64,000 nucleotides of DNA from Vibrio pectenicida (GCA_024347015.1 AP024889.1:2294001-2358000), one strand, 5' to 3'. Counted from the first letter of the stretch, positions 37,696 through 48,106 are shown. The notes: a model not told the origin generated them from the sequence alone. Numbers and translations: made by a program.

Positions 37696-38448
37696 TTATT
37701 TACCTCTCTGAAGTCTCGCCTGAACAAGAGCTGTCACCCATGGACGATGGCTCTCTTTGCTTATAATTTCGTTACGCAATCGAACCACGGTCAAGGTGGC
37801 AAAGAAAAATGCGAAACCTAGAATATTGATTAACAATGGCCAGAACATATCGCTAGAAATCGAAGGTTTGGAAAATTTAGTAATGGTTGCCCCTTGGTGA
37901 AGGGTATTCCACCACTCAACCGAAAAATGAATAATAGGTAAGTTCACCACACCTACAATGGCCAAAATACCTGCCGCTTTAGCTGCCATTCTTTGATCAT
38001 CGAATGCGTGGTACAGTGCTATAACTCCAAGGTACAGAAACAAGAGGATTAGTTCAGAAGTTAAACGAGCATCCCACACCCACCATGCCCCCCACATTGG
38101 CTTTCCCCAAATTGCCCCCGTCACTAATGCTATAAAGGTATAAACTGCTCCGATAGGCGCCATTGCACAGGCCGCCATATCAGATAGTTTGACTTGCCAA
38201 ACTAGGCCAATAAAAGCCGCAATAGCCATTGACAAATATACGCCCATAGACCACATCGCTGAAGGAACATGTATATAGATAATTCTAAAGCTGTCACCTT
38301 GTTGGTAATCAGAGGGAGCAAAAGCTAACCCCCATACTGTACCTAGTGATAAAAGCAGTAACGACAATATCGCAAACCAAGGTAGCAACTTACCACATAA
38401 CTGGTAGGCAATTTCCGACTTGGCATAAGGATGGAGCCACTTCCACAT
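37696..38448 (-). CDS. ccmC: Haem exporter/handling protein CcmC
   Basis: A 250-aa, six-helix membrane protein with the WWD motif (MWGAWWVWDARLTSELILLF) that loads haem onto CcmE. A 106-bp gap separates it from ccmB, unusual in an otherwise overlapping operon. Confidence 0.95.
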   Translation of the reverse strand: MWKWLHPYAKSEIAYQLCGKLLPWFAILSLLLLSLGTVWGLAFAPSDYQQGDSFRIIYIHVPSAMWSMGVYLSMAIAAFIGLVWQVKLSDMAACAMAPIGAVYTFIALVTGAIWGKPMWGAWWVWDARLTSELILLFLYLGVIALYHAFDDQRMAAKAAGILAIVGVVNLPIIHFSVEWWNTLHQGATITKFSKPSISSDMFWPLLINILGFAFFFATLTVVRLRNEIISKESHRPWVTALVQARLQRGK

Positions 38449-38554
38449 TGTTTCCTCACTTTCGCTTCAATGTTGTTTTATTGTCTATGTCAGACTGAAT
38501 TTTTAATTATGTTACCGACAGGCATAAGGATGTCTTGTCCTCGATCAAAACTAA

Positions 38555-39211
38555 TTAATTAACGCTTATTCGAAGAGCAGAACTAATAGCAAAAGGCGTC
38601 AATGTTATTGATCCCATAAAAATAGCCCCAAGAATAGCTAACTGACCTTTATACGCCATTCCCAAGGATGCGGCATCAATCGCAGACGTCGCAAATATCA
38701 ATATCGGAATATACAATGGAAGGACCAGTAAACTAAGTAATACCCCCCCTTTCTGTAACCCTACAGTCAAAGCAACACCAATCGCACCAATAAAGCTTAA
38801 TGTCGGCGTTCCAATGAGCAAAGTTGAAACCACTGCTAACCAAGAATTCATATCAAGAGAAAGTAATATAGCTAATAAGGGACTTATCAAAATTAAAGGT
38901 AATCCGGTCAACATCCAGTGCGCAATAACTTTAGAAATAACAACAAGCGACAGCGGCAAAGGTATTAACATCATTTGCTCTAAAGCTCCATCCTGAAAAT
39001 CATCTCTAAATAGTCTTTCCAAAGATAGTAGAGCAGACAACAGAGCGGCTACCCAAACAATACCGGCAGCAATACGCGCAAGTAAGTTAGGTTCAGGTCC
39101 TATGCTTAGCGGAAATAAAGTAATGACTATGATAAAAAACCACAAAGGATTAAAAATATCTGCCTGACGTCGAAACGCTATGAGAAGCTCTCGCCGAATG
39201 ATGTTATTCAT
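38555..39211 (-). CDS. ccmB: Haem ABC exporter permease CcmB
   Basis: An approximately 218-aa, six-helix permease (NPLWFFIIVITLFPLSIGPE). The start chosen is ATG at 39211, which forms an ATGA overlap with the ccmA stop; an ATG four codons upstream is also open. It works with the ATPase CcmA. Confidence 0.94.
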   Translation of the reverse strand: MNNIIRRELLIAFRRQADIFNPLWFFIIVITLFPLSIGPEPNLLARIAAGIVWVAALLSALLSLERLFRDDFQDGALEQMMLIPLPLSLVVISKVIAHWMLTGLPLILISPLLAILLSLDMNSWLAVVSTLLIGTPTLSFIGAIGVALTVGLQKGGVLLSLLVLPLYIPILIFATSAIDAASLGMAYKGQLAILGAIFMGSITLTPFAISSALRISVN

Positions 39212-39846
39212 TGCTGCAAGCATGGCGCGTTACCTAATGTGATTTTTTTTAATCTTGTGTGGTTGGCAAACATTTCCTGATGAGTAGTCAACAAGACAAT
39301 GCCACCTTTATCAATATGACTGAGAAAAAGAGACTCCAAAACTTTGACACCCTGTTTATCAATAGCAGTTAAAGGTTCATCTAAAACCCAAAGTTTATGC
39401 TGACTTAACCACAAACGTGCAAGAGCCACCCTACGCTGCTGACCAGCAGATAGTTGTGCGACTGGCACATCTTCGCGCCCCGCCAACCCTACTTTCATCA
39501 GAGCATTATATAGGCTTACCTTATCTATCGAATGGTTAGAATGGATGTTAAAATAGAAACGTAAGTTCTCATAAGCGGTCAATTCTCGCTTTATTCCTGT
39601 TTGATGCCCTAAAAACAACAAATCTTTATGGTAAGCATCTCGGTTAGATTCAATACTTTCCCCATTCCAAAATACGTTGCCATTATCGCGATCTGCAAGC
39701 CCAGAGATAATCCGTAGTAATGTCGTTTTCCCTGTCCCGTTTCGACCTTCAACCTGTACTAAGTCACCACAGTTAAGTGTAAACGACAGTGATTCAAATA
39801 GGATTCTATTATCTCTAACAGCGGTAAGCTGGGATGCTTCTAACAT
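39208..39846 (-). CDS. ccmA: Haem ABC exporter ATPase CcmA
   Basis: A 212-aa ABC ATPase. Walker A EGRNGTGKTTLLR, signature LSAGQQRRVALARLWL, Walker B KLWVLDEPLTAID, all intact. First gene of the ccmABCDEFGHI operon; about 190 bp separate it from the upstream DUF2802 gene, with a terminator between. Confidence 0.96.
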   Translation of the reverse strand: MLEASQLTAVRDNRILFESLSFTLNCGDLVQVEGRNGTGKTTLLRIISGLADRDNGNVFWNGESIESNRDAYHKDLLFLGHQTGIKRELTAYENLRFYFNIHSNHSIDKVSLYNALMKVGLAGREDVPVAQLSAGQQRRVALARLWLSQHKLWVLDEPLTAIDKQGVKVLESLFLSHIDKGGIVLLTTHQEMFANHTRLKKITLGNAPCLQQ

Positions 39847-40002
39847 GAATATTCGCTAGTTAAATTTAGTGGCACTATAGTAGCATAGCCATACTGACAC
39901 TAAATAGAATTAGGTCTTAGACCATCACGAAATACGGTAATTTTATGTAAATAATCTACCATATTCCAAATAAGTGCAGATTGATTGTTTACATTTGGAC
40001 AC

Positions 40003-40028
40003 AAAAAAGGATGCGCAATGCATCCTTT
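40003..40028 (-). terminator. Terminator at the end of the chemotaxis operon
   Basis: Arms AAAGGATGC and GCATCCTTT, with T6 on the minus strand, 10 bp after the DUF2802 stop. It separates the chemotaxis and ccm operons. Confidence 0.85.
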
Positions 40029-40037
40029 AAATTATGT

Positions 40038-40538
40038 TCAAGATTTTCTTCTGCTTTTCCTCTGTGCCGACGAGTGGCTAGCTTGTGAGTCCGTTCCAAG
40101 AGGGGGTACTTTTTCCTTACCAGCAATTTTTTTTTGCAAAGAAAGCATTAACTCGGCTTCAGCTTTAGGTAATTCACACTCTTTGATAAGTTCGTTAACA
40201 TCAGCTCCAAGTTGAACCATTTTAGAAGCTCTTGAATACAAGCGTCCATCACCATCTTCCTGTTCAAGCTCCGCGATTCTCTCGTTCAAATGCTGAATAA
40301 GATCCTGTTGCTCACTAACCCTCTGTCCTAAACCAACGACAACAGAACGCACTTCGAGTAGCTGCTTGTTAGCTTTTTGTAACTCTTTATCCAGATGACG
40401 ATTCTTCTGCCGCCAGTGCTCAAACATAACACCTTGGCTCTTCTTTAATCGCAGTAAAATCACAGCAAAAAATACGACAACTACTAACGCAATGACTCCT
40501 GCAATGGCAGGAGCATTTGCAAAAAAAACTGCTTCCAT
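40038..40538 (-). CDS. DUF2802 protein, membrane-anchored coiled coil
   Basis: A 166-aa protein: N-terminal transmembrane helix (AIAGVIALVVVVFFAVILLRL), a coiled coil (about 40-95; LRKKSQG to LNERIAELEQ), then a conserved tail (MVQLGADVNELIKECELPKAEAELMLSL). DUF2802 genes lie after cheW in vibrios and pseudomonads. Function unknown; a polar chemotaxis role is inferred. It starts on the base where cheW stops. Confidence 0.85.
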   Translation of the reverse strand: MEAVFFANAPAIAGVIALVVVVFFAVILLRLKKSQGVMFEHWRQKNRHLDKELQKANKQLLEVRSVVVGLGQRVSEQQDLIQHLNERIAELEQEDGDGRLYSRASKMVQLGADVNELIKECELPKAEAELMLSLQKKIAGKEKVPPLGTDSQASHSSAQRKSRRKS

Positions 40539-41032
40539 TATAGATGAGCCATCTCATCCCATTCTTCGTCAGTTAGCAGCTGATTCAGATCAACAAGAAT
40601 TAACAACTTACCATCACGGTTACTAACACCCTGAATAAACTTAGCACTTTCGTCAGTTCCAACACTTGGCGTCGTATCAATTTCAGAAGATTTTAAGTAC
40701 ACCACTTCAGCAACACTATCAACTAGAATACCTATCACTTGATGCTCGGACTCAATCACGATGATCCGTGTATTATCTGTGATTTCACCTTGCATCAAAC
40801 CAAAGCGTGATCGGGTATCTATAACTGTAACTACATTACCACGCAAGTTAATGATCCCAAGAACATAATCGGGAGCACCTGGCACGGGAGCAATTTCTGT
40901 ATAACGCAGCACTTCACGTACCTGCATTACATTGATACCGTAGGTTTCTTCTTCTAGTTGGAACGTCACCCACTGAAGTACTTCGTCATTTGACTGATCC
41001 CTTCTCACTTCGACTTCATTAGTTTGAGACAT
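40538..41032 (-). CDS. cheW: Chemotaxis coupling protein CheW
   Basis: A 164-aa adaptor linking receptors to CheA. Typical CheW beta-barrel motifs TYGINVMQVREVLRY and GAPDYVLGIINLRGNVVTVID. Follows parP by 37 bp in the polar chemotaxis operon. Confidence 0.96.
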   Translation of the reverse strand: MSQTNEVEVRRDQSNDEVLQWVTFQLEEETYGINVMQVREVLRYTEIAPVPGAPDYVLGIINLRGNVVTVIDTRSRFGLMQGEITDNTRIIVIESEHQVIGILVDSVAEVVYLKSSEIDTTPSVGTDESAKFIQGVSNRDGKLLILVDLNQLLTDEEWDEMAHL

Positions 41033-41069
41033 ACCTATTCCTCTCTAAGCCAAAATCGGCATAAACGTT

Positions 41070-42095
41070 TTATTTGTCCAAGGCTTTTACATCAAGTCCT
41101 GCATTAAGCATAGCTACCAATGCTTCAACATGGATCAAAGCACACATTTTTTCTTTGACCATCCCCGCAAGCCAAGGACGTTTTCCTGCGGTTTTCCGCC
41201 AGCGTACCTTCTCTGGGTTGATTGATTCCGTCCCCTTTAGCTGAGTTGAAGCTAATCCCCACATACTTTCATCCAACATAACAATATATTGGTACTCATC
41301 TTTATATGTATCATCATCCAATTTCTCAGCCATAACCCATTTTGCCGTATCTACCACATCAAGCTGTGCATCTCGACCAGTCTGCAGCCCCAAATACCAA
41401 TCAGGGCGGCCAATAAGGTGGTTAAGTTCCGCAATACGGTGAATACCACCTAACTCATCAAGAGGAACCGCAAAAGTCACACTATTTACTTCAAAATATA
41501 GAACCTGAAACTCTTGATCACGTATGGTGGAGTGCCAAATATCTGATTCACTACCACCTGACTGAATTTCTGGTTCTAGCGAAACCTCTTCAGCAACTTC
41601 AACTTCAACTTCAGGTTGTTCTAGCTTGGCACTGATCTCTGGTTGAGCAATTTCTTCCACTACAGCTTCAGATTGAGATTCAGTAGCTGCATCTTCTATC
41701 TCTGGTGCTGAATCTTCATCAGGCGGCCAGTCCTGAACCTCTTCAACAGCAGTGTTCGTTTCTGATATTTGAGAGGTATTTTGCTCCATCACCTCTTCAA
41801 GCTGAAGATCTGCAACTGGGTTAGTCGACTCTAATTGTTCTAGCAGTCGCTCAACATCGTCTAAATTCGGTAATTCGACTTCAATTGCGGGCGGTGCATA
41901 GCTAGTTTCTTCCTCTGTCATCTGAGCGGCAGGCTCGAGTGCTGACATTGCTACATCAGATTCTAGATCTAATGTTGGATCCTGATTATTATCAGGAGAG
42001 TCTAGTTTATCATCGACTTCTAATGACTCATCTAACAGCGCAGAAAAATACTCTTCCAACGCTTGTTCACTCGAGATCAACGTATTACTACTCAT
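41070..42095 (-). CDS. parP: Polar chemotaxis protein ParP
   Basis: A 341-aa protein: a long acidic, disordered N-terminal half (about 1-185, Glu-rich) and a C-terminal CheW-like domain (about 190-335; FEVNSVTFAVPLDELGGIHRI). This matches Vibrio ParP, which binds ParC and the CheA linker to hold the chemotaxis array at the flagellar pole. It overlaps parC by 8 bp. Confidence 0.88.
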   Translation of the reverse strand: MSSNTLISSEQALEEYFSALLDESLEVDDKLDSPDNNQDPTLDLESDVAMSALEPAAQMTEEETSYAPPAIEVELPNLDDVERLLEQLESTNPVADLQLEEVMEQNTSQISETNTAVEEVQDWPPDEDSAPEIEDAATESQSEAVVEEIAQPEISAKLEQPEVEVEVAEEVSLEPEIQSGGSESDIWHSTIRDQEFQVLYFEVNSVTFAVPLDELGGIHRIAELNHLIGRPDWYLGLQTGRDAQLDVVDTAKWVMAEKLDDDTYKDEYQYIVMLDESMWGLASTQLKGTESINPEKVRWRKTAGKRPWLAGMVKEKMCALIHVEALVAMLNAGLDVKALDK

Positions 42096-42864
42096 TCACA
42101 GCCAACCTTTCTAAATAAATTAATAGCTGTTTATATGCGAAAACTCCACGACTCCCTGAAGCAAAATGTGAAACCGGTAGATGCTTTAAACTAGCATCTC
42201 TAAATTTGGTATCAATTGGTACTGCAGAGGTCCATACCTGCTCTGGATAATCTTTCTTTAACTTTTGTAATGTTTGCAACGACGCGTTGGTCCGTTTGTC
42301 GTACATAGTCGGGACAATAGTGACATTAAATGGGTTATTACGTGATTTTTGCATTATGGCTAAAGTTCGCACCATTCGTTCCAGACCTTTCATTGCCAAA
42401 AATTCGGTTTGCACTGGTATCAAGATACGATTACTCGCAGCCAATGCATTAACCATCATCACACCGAGTATAGGAGGACAATCAATCAAAACATAATCAT
42501 AGTGTTGATCAATCGCCATCAATGCTCGTTTAAGTATTAATCCCATACCACTACGGTTACCCATAACCCTGTCTAACGTAGCAAGTGACATATGTGCAGG
42601 GATAATATCGATACCTTCTACATCTGACTTCATCACCAAAGGCAAAACACTTTCTTCGCTAAAGTCCTTTAACTGAAAAAGATCAAATAGGCTTGAATTT
42701 ACGCCGTCAGGGTCATAACCCAAATAAGTTGTTAGAGATGCATGAGGGTCAGTATCAACCAACAAAACCCTTTTGCTTTGCTTGCTTAACAAACCCGCAA
42801 GGGTGATAGTCGTTGTTGTTTTGCCAACACCACCTTTTTGGTTTGCAATACTCCAAACAATCAT
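42088..42864 (-). CDS. parC: ParA-like polar positioning ATPase ParC
   Basis: A 258-aa ParA/MinD-type ATPase with a deviant Walker A (ANQKGGVGKTTTTI) and DTDPHASLTTYLG. In Vibrio this ParC (not topoisomerase IV) directs chemotaxis proteins to the old pole. Context, cheB upstream and parP downstream, supports that assignment over plasmid or chromosome ParA. Confidence 0.9.
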   Translation of the reverse strand: MIVWSIANQKGGVGKTTTTITLAGLLSKQSKRVLLVDTDPHASLTTYLGYDPDGVNSSLFDLFQLKDFSEESVLPLVMKSDVEGIDIIPAHMSLATLDRVMGNRSGMGLILKRALMAIDQHYDYVLIDCPPILGVMMVNALAASNRILIPVQTEFLAMKGLERMVRTLAIMQKSRNNPFNVTIVPTMYDKRTNASLQTLQKLKKDYPEQVWTSAVPIDTKFRDASLKHLPVSHFASGSRGVFAYKQLLIYLERLAVNE

Positions 42865-42873
42865 CCGTTACCC

Positions 42874-43995
42874 CTAGGACAAACCTACTTCAACTAGCAT
42901 TCGTTCTGCTATACGATCCAATGGTAAATCTTCAGTCGACAAACCTGCTTTAGCAACCGCTTGTGGCATGCCATACACCACACAACTGTTCTCATCTTGT
43001 GCCCAAATAGTTGCACCCGCACTTTTCAGCATACGAGCACCTTCTCGTCCATCAGCACCCATCCCGGTCAATACCATTGATAGAACTTGCTCCGAATAAA
43101 TTTTAGCAGCACTACCAAAAGTTACGTCAACACAAGGTTTGTAGTTCATCCGTTCACCACCATCAATGACGCGTAATTTGGCAGAGCCCGGACGACCATC
43201 AATCATCATTTGCTTTCCACCAGGAGCAAGATATGCCACTCCTGGTTTAAGTGAATCACCATCTTCAGCTTCTTTCACTTGAATTTTACACAAAGAATTC
43301 AGACGGCTTGCAAAAGCAGCTGTGAATGTAGCTGGCATATGTTGGATGAGTAAAATAGGGTGAGGATAATTAGCTGGCAACTGAGTCAAAATTTTTTGTA
43401 GTGCGACAGGGCCACCAGTTGAGGTGCCAATGGCCGTAAGTTGATATCTCTTACCCGAAGACTTAAATCGCCCAATAGAAGATTTTGCCGAAGCGGTTGC
43501 TGCTTTAGATGTTTTTTGCGTAGTTGAAGAGGCTGTGGGAGATTTCGCTGTACCCGAAGTTGAAGCTGGTTTGCTGGCAGGACGGCGCATAAAGGTACGG
43601 CGTGAAGCAATTTCAATTACACGTTGTTGCAACAATGAAACCGCATCATCACGGTTACGTGCTATATCCTCAAACTTTTTGGGTAGAAAGTCCAAAGCAC
43701 CTGCATCGAGAGCATCCAGTGTTGCTTTTGCTCCATCGTGCGTTAACGACGAAAACATCAAAATAGGAACTGGACTTTTAGCCATAATTTCACGAACTGC
43801 TGTGATACCGTCCATCACAGGCATCTCTATGTCCATTGTAATCACGTCCGGTTTCAATCGTAGGGCTTTGTCTACTGCTTCTTTACCATTGGTCGCCACA
43901 TCCATTACCTCTAAACGAGGTTCAGCGTTAATTATCTCACTGACTCGGCGACGAAAAAAACTCGAATCATCAACTACTAAAACTTTAATCGCCAT
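42874..43995 (-). CDS. cheB: Chemotaxis methylesterase CheB
   Basis: A 373-aa protein: receiver domain (phosphoacceptor D55 in [11 protein letters not shown]), a Thr/Ser/Ala-rich linker (about 138-178), and a C-terminal methylesterase with [22 protein letters not shown] and [13 protein letters not shown]. It removes receptor methyl groups or deamidates glutamines. 24 bp from the cheA stop. Confidence 0.96.
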   Translation of the reverse strand: MAIKVLVVDDSSFFRRRVSEIINAEPRLEVMDVATNGKEAVDKALRLKPDVITMDIEMPVMDGITAVREIMAKSPVPILMFSSLTHDGAKATLDALDAGALDFLPKKFEDIARNRDDAVSLLQQRVIEIASRRTFMRRPASKPASTSGTAKSPTASSTTQKTSKAATASAKSSIGRFKSSGKRYQLTAIGTSTGGPVALQKILTQLPANYPHPILLIQHMPATFTAAFASRLNSLCKIQVKEAEDGDSLKPGVAYLAPGGKQMMIDGRPGSAKLRVIDGGERMNYKPCVDVTFGSAAKIYSEQVLSMVLTGMGADGREGARMLKSAGATIWAQDENSCVVYGMPQAVAKAGLSTEDLPLDRIAERMLVEVGLS

Positions 43996-44019
43996 AGTTA
44001 TCCTTTATTATTCTACGAC

Positions 44020-46185
44020 TTAGATTCGAGAAGCAGCCGCATACTGCTTAAGCAAATCTGAAACATCCAGAATCAAAGCAATATGCCCATCACTGGTGAT
44101 TGTCGCACCCGCCATCCCCGGCGTTCCCTGAAGCATACTATCAAGAGGCTTGATCACCACTTCTTCTTGTCCGATGAGGGTATCGACTACAAACCCAACT
44201 CTCTGGCTCCCAATCTGTACAATTACTACATGCCCATGTCCCTTGCGCAATTCCAAGTCAGCTGACTTCGGAGCTAGCCAATTTTGTAAGTAAAACAATG
44301 GAATTGATTTTTCTCGGACAATAATAGTTAACTGACCATCAACTACATTGGTACGACTGAGGTCCAAATGGAAAATCTCATTAACACTCCCCAGAGGAAG
44401 AGCAAATGGATGCCCCGCAACTCCCACCATCAAGGTTGGTAAAATAGCCAGAGTCAAAGGCACTTTAATCGTAATTTTGGTTCCTTTACCCAATTCGGAA
44501 TCAATATCAATAGAACCATTCAACCCATTTATTGCGGTTTTCACCACATCCATACCCACACCACGTCCTGAAATATCAGATATTTGTTCTTTACTAGAAA
44601 ATCCGGGCATAAATATTAGGTTGAAACATTCTTTGTTGTTTAGACGTGACGCTGCATCTTCATCCATCATCCCACGGTCAACGGCAATTCCCCTTAATTT
44701 CTCTGGGTCCATACCGCCTCCGTCATCGACAATAGCTAACTCAATATGATCACCTTCCTGAGAAGCAGAAAGAATCACTTTACCTTGCTGAGATTTGCCT
44801 GCTTTTACACGATCTGCAGGCATTTCTATACCGTGGTCTAGCGAGTTACGAACCAAGTGAATGAGAGGGTCGGCTAGTGCTTCAACGAGGTTTTTATCCA
44901 AATCGGTTTCTTCACCACGCATCTCTAGGTTGATGTCTTTTTCTAGAGTTCGTGCAATATCTCTTACCACACGAGGGAATCGACCAAACACTTTTTTGAT
45001 CGGTTGCATTCGCGTTTTCATTACCGCGCCCTGAAGGTCGGCAGTAACCACATCAAGGTTAGAAACAGCTTTTGCCATCTCTTCATCGTTACTATTTAAG
45101 CCTAAACTTAACAACCGGTTACGAACGAGCACCAGCTCACCAACCATATTCATAATAACATCAAGTGTTGATGTATCGACACGAACCGTAGCTTCAGCCT
45201 GAGGCTTTTTACTTTGCGCAGGAGGTGCTGCTTCTTTTTTTGCAGGTGGCGCCGCTTTTTCAGCAGGTTTAGGTGGAGGCGGTGCAGGTTGCTCGGCCTT
45301 AGGTTCGGGCGGAGGTGTTGCTTCTTTGGGCGCTTCTGCGTTATCTACTGGCGCTTCAAGAGGACCTTTACCTGAACCATGAAGATCGTCAAGCAATTTA
45401 TCGAAGTCGTCGTCCGTCATTAAGCCATCATCACCACCTTGAGGTGCTGCACTGGCTTTATTCTCAGCCTCATTATCCGCCTCAACTGGGCTTTTTCCTG
45501 AGCCATGGAGGTCGTCTAACAACTTCTCGAATTCATCATCAGTAATATCACCACTCGCGTCACCTGCGGGCTCTGAAGCTCCACCTGCAGGTTCTGAGGC
45601 AGCAATTGGAGAACCGCCCTCACCATGGAGTTCATCGAGTAACTTATCAAAATCATCTTGAGTTATTTCATCGATAGAGCCACCAGAATCACCATCACTA
45701 CTTGGTGCTGCAGGCTCTTCTGGAGCACTGGCTTCAGGTTCTGGCTCAGCAGCTTCTGCTGGAGCACTGGCTTCAGGTTCAGCCTCATCCGCTGATTGAG
45801 GGCTACTTAGACGATGCAGTTCATCCAACAGCGCTTGCTCAGCTTTAGGTAACGGCTCTTGGTCTTGTACCGCCTGGAACTGCCGATTAACCGTATCCAA
45901 TGCTGTTAGCATAGTATCCATTAGACTTGAGGAAACATCACGTTGTCCGTTACGCAAAATATCGAACACATTTTCAGCACCATGACAAGTATCGACCAGC
46001 TCGGTAAGAGATAGAAAGCCAGCCCCACCTTTAACAGTATGAAAACCACGGAAAATGGCATTGAGCAATTCTTTGTCTTCAGGGTTATTTTCAAGTTCTA
46101 CCAGCTGCTCTGAAAGAAGCTCAAGAATTTCCCCTGCTTCAACCAAAAAGTCCTGTAGAATATCTTCGTCTAATTCAAAACTCAT
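44020..46185 (-). CDS. cheA: Chemotaxis histidine kinase CheA
   Basis: A 721-aa CheA. HPt domain with phospho-His49 (FRGFHTVKGGAGF), a long acidic and proline-rich linker (about 130-330), then dimerisation, HATPase (LVRNSLDHGIEMP, DDGGGMDPEKL) and CheW-like regulatory domains. The linker carries three copies of a D-D/E-F-D/E-KLLD-D/E-LHG motif (residues 176-188, 216-228, 259-270). This linker is where Vibrio CheA docks to ParP/ParC. No P2 CheY-binding domain is obvious. Confidence 0.96.
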   Translation of the reverse strand: MSFELDEDILQDFLVEAGEILELLSEQLVELENNPEDKELLNAIFRGFHTVKGGAGFLSLTELVDTCHGAENVFDILRNGQRDVSSSLMDTMLTALDTVNRQFQAVQDQEPLPKAEQALLDELHRLSSPQSADEAEPEASAPAEAAEPEPEASAPEEPAAPSSDGDSGGSIDEITQDDFDKLLDELHGEGGSPIAASEPAGGASEPAGDASGDITDDEFEKLLDDLHGSGKSPVEADNEAENKASAAPQGGDDGLMTDDDFDKLLDDLHGSGKGPLEAPVDNAEAPKEATPPPEPKAEQPAPPPPKPAEKAAPPAKKEAAPPAQSKKPQAEATVRVDTSTLDVIMNMVGELVLVRNRLLSLGLNSNDEEMAKAVSNLDVVTADLQGAVMKTRMQPIKKVFGRFPRVVRDIARTLEKDINLEMRGEETDLDKNLVEALADPLIHLVRNSLDHGIEMPADRVKAGKSQQGKVILSASQEGDHIELAIVDDGGGMDPEKLRGIAVDRGMMDEDAASRLNNKECFNLIFMPGFSSKEQISDISGRGVGMDVVKTAINGLNGSIDIDSELGKGTKITIKVPLTLAILPTLMVGVAGHPFALPLGSVNEIFHLDLSRTNVVDGQLTIIVREKSIPLFYLQNWLAPKSADLELRKGHGHVVIVQIGSQRVGFVVDTLIGQEEVVIKPLDSMLQGTPGMAGATITSDGHIALILDVSDLLKQYAAASRI

Positions 46186-46194
46186 AAATTACCT

Positions 46195-46914
46195 CTAAAA
46201 CCCAAGACTCGAGAGTAAGTCGTCAACTTCATCTTGTGATGCCACTGCGTCTTCCCTTTCATGAGCATTGAGTATTGGCCCCTCTGGATCTATCGATGAT
46301 TTATTTTTATTTTGTTCGGCTTCTTCAAGTTTACTAGCACCAAATGCGGTCAAAATTTCCACAAGCCGGCCTTCAACCTCATTGACCAGAGTGATAACTC
46401 TACTGATAATCTGACCAGTTAAATCTTGAAAATCCTGAGCCATAAGAATCTCTGTCAATTGACCTCTTAGCTCAGAACTGTCTCCTTCAACTTCACCAAG
46501 TAGCTTATCAATACGATGGCAAAGAGCCTTAAATTCTGCAAGCTCAATGCGGCCATGCATTAACTCATTCCATTTAGGTCGAACTTTCAGTAAGCCCTCA
46601 TGCAAGTTATCTGCAATCGGCATACATCGGTCGACCGCATCCATCGTTTTATTTGCCGCGGTTTCAGTTTTATCAATAACATACTGAAGCCTGTCCTTAG
46701 CATCAGGAATCTCCGCATTCGCAATAGCATTGATACGGTCATCAACACTGAAATGCTTGATAGACTCGTGCAAATCACGAGTTAACTCACCAATCTCCTG
46801 AAAAACGGGACTTGGTGTCGCTTCTTGTAAGCTCCTAATAAGTTGGTCAGCTTCTTCTTGCTGCTCACTTTCTAGTAACTCTACGAGGTTCTTTGCCTGC
46901 TCTAATGAAATCAT
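46195..46914 (-). CDS. cheZ: CheY phosphatase CheZ
   Basis: A 239-aa, mostly helical phosphatase. The catalytic region EILMAQDFQDLTGQII includes the glutamine that activates water. The C-terminal CheY-binding helix (DEVDDLLSSLGF) is present. 9 bp upstream of cheA. Confidence 0.95.
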   Translation of the reverse strand: MISLEQAKNLVELLESEQQEEADQLIRSLQEATPSPVFQEIGELTRDLHESIKHFSVDDRINAIANAEIPDAKDRLQYVIDKTETAANKTMDAVDRCMPIADNLHEGLLKVRPKWNELMHGRIELAEFKALCHRIDKLLGEVEGDSSELRGQLTEILMAQDFQDLTGQIISRVITLVNEVEGRLVEILTAFGASKLEEAEQNKNKSSIDPEGPILNAHEREDAVASQDEVDDLLSSLGF

Positions 46915-46954
46915 TTTGAATTAGCCTTTCGCGTCCCTGCGTCAATTTCTTGAC

Positions 46955-47347
46955 TTATAAACGTTCGAAGATTTTGTCTAATTTTTCTTTCAACGTTGCA
47001 GCAGTGAACGGTTTAACTATGTATCCGTTAACACCTGCTTGCGCTGCTTCAACAATCTGCTCACGCTTCGCTTCTGCTGTGATCATCAGTACAGGTAAAT
47101 GTTTGAGCTCATCATCGGCGCGAATATGCTTTAGAAGGTCGATGCCCTGCATACCAGGCATGTTCCAATCTGTCACAACAAATTCGAAATCACCTTTTTT
47201 GAGCATTGGTAGCGCCGTTAAGCCATCATCAGCTTCTTGGGTATTATTAAAACCCAAGTCACGAAGTAAGTTCTTAACGATACGGCGCATTGTTGAAAAG
47301 TCATCAACAATAAGGATCTTCATATCTTTTTTCAAAATTGCCTCCAC
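46955..47347 (-). CDS. cheY: Chemotaxis response regulator CheY
   Basis: A 130-aa single receiver domain. [20 protein letters not shown] is typical of flagellar CheY; phosphoacceptor D60 in [10 protein letters not shown] and T switch residues in MITAEAKRE and YIVKPF. Binds the flagellar switch FliM. First che gene after fliA. Confidence 0.97.
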   Translation of the reverse strand: MEAILKKDMKILIVDDFSTMRRIVKNLLRDLGFNNTQEADDGLTALPMLKKGDFEFVVTDWNMPGMQGIDLLKHIRADDELKHLPVLMITAEAKREQIVEAAQAGVNGYIVKPFTAATLKEKLDKIFERL

Positions 47348-47368
47348 TGAGTTCGATATCAGTGATTT

Positions 47369-48106
47369 CTAGTTATCGTTTGTCCAAACACTTAGCTTAG
47401 TGCGAAGACGTTGCATTGATTGGCTTAGTATCTGGCTGACACGTGACTCGCTAACACCAATTACTTCGCCGATTTCCTTCAAGTTTAACTCCTCATCGTA
47501 ATAAAGCGAAAGTACAAGAGTTTCTCTTTCTGGAAGTGATTTAATTGATTCTATCAGAGCAGTACGAAAATACTCATCTGCAACCCCTTGAAATGGGATA
47601 TTTTCTTCATCTGAATCTTCATGAGAAATCGCATCCTCCGATACTCCTAAATCGTCAATACCAATCAGACGAGAACAATTAATATCCGCCAAGGCACTGT
47701 GGTATTGCTCTAGAGTCATCTCCATTTTATTGGCAACTTCGGCATCGGTAGGATCCCGACTAAGCTCGCCTTCTAATTTTGAAATCGCTTGGCTGATTTC
47801 CCTACTGTTCTTGTGCACTGAACGAGGGACCCAATCTCCACGACGTATATCATCAAGCATAGCACCCCGAATGCGAATACCAGCATAGGTTTCAAAACTT
47901 GCCCCTTTGCTACCATCATAATTTTTTTGAGCTTCTAGCAGTCCTATCATCCCAGCTTGGATAAGATCCTCAACTTGAACACTCGGGGGTAGCCGTCCGA
48001 TTAAATGGTGTGCAATGCGTTTAACCAGCACCGAGTATTTTTCTAAAAATACTCGCCGACTGTCTTGATTTGCGTATTGGTCATAGGTCAATGCCTTATT
48101 CACCAA
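47369..48106 (-). CDS. fliA: Flagellar sigma factor FliA (sigma-28)
   Basis: A 245-aa sigma factor with region 2 (LIQAGMIGLLEAQKNYD), region 3 and region 4 (LKEIGEVIGVSESRVSQILSQ). Directs late flagellar and chemotaxis genes. Overlaps flhG by 11 bp. Confidence 0.96.
   Translation of the reverse strand: MVNKALTYDQYANQDSRRVFLEKYSVLVKRIAHHLIGRLPPSVQVEDLIQAGMIGLLEAQKNYDGSKGASFETYAGIRIRGAMLDDIRRGDWVPRSVHKNSREISQAISKLEGELSRDPTDAEVANKMEMTLEQYHSALADINCSRLIGIDDLGVSEDAISHEDSDEENIPFQGVADEYFRTALIESIKSLPERETLVLSLYYDEELNLKEIGEVIGVSESRVSQILSQSMQRLRTKLSVWTNDN

Noticed and set aside
42088..42864. Plasmid or chromosome partitioning ParA
   Set aside because: No parB or parS nearby. The chemotaxis neighbours and the parP overlap identify the polar chemotaxis ParC.
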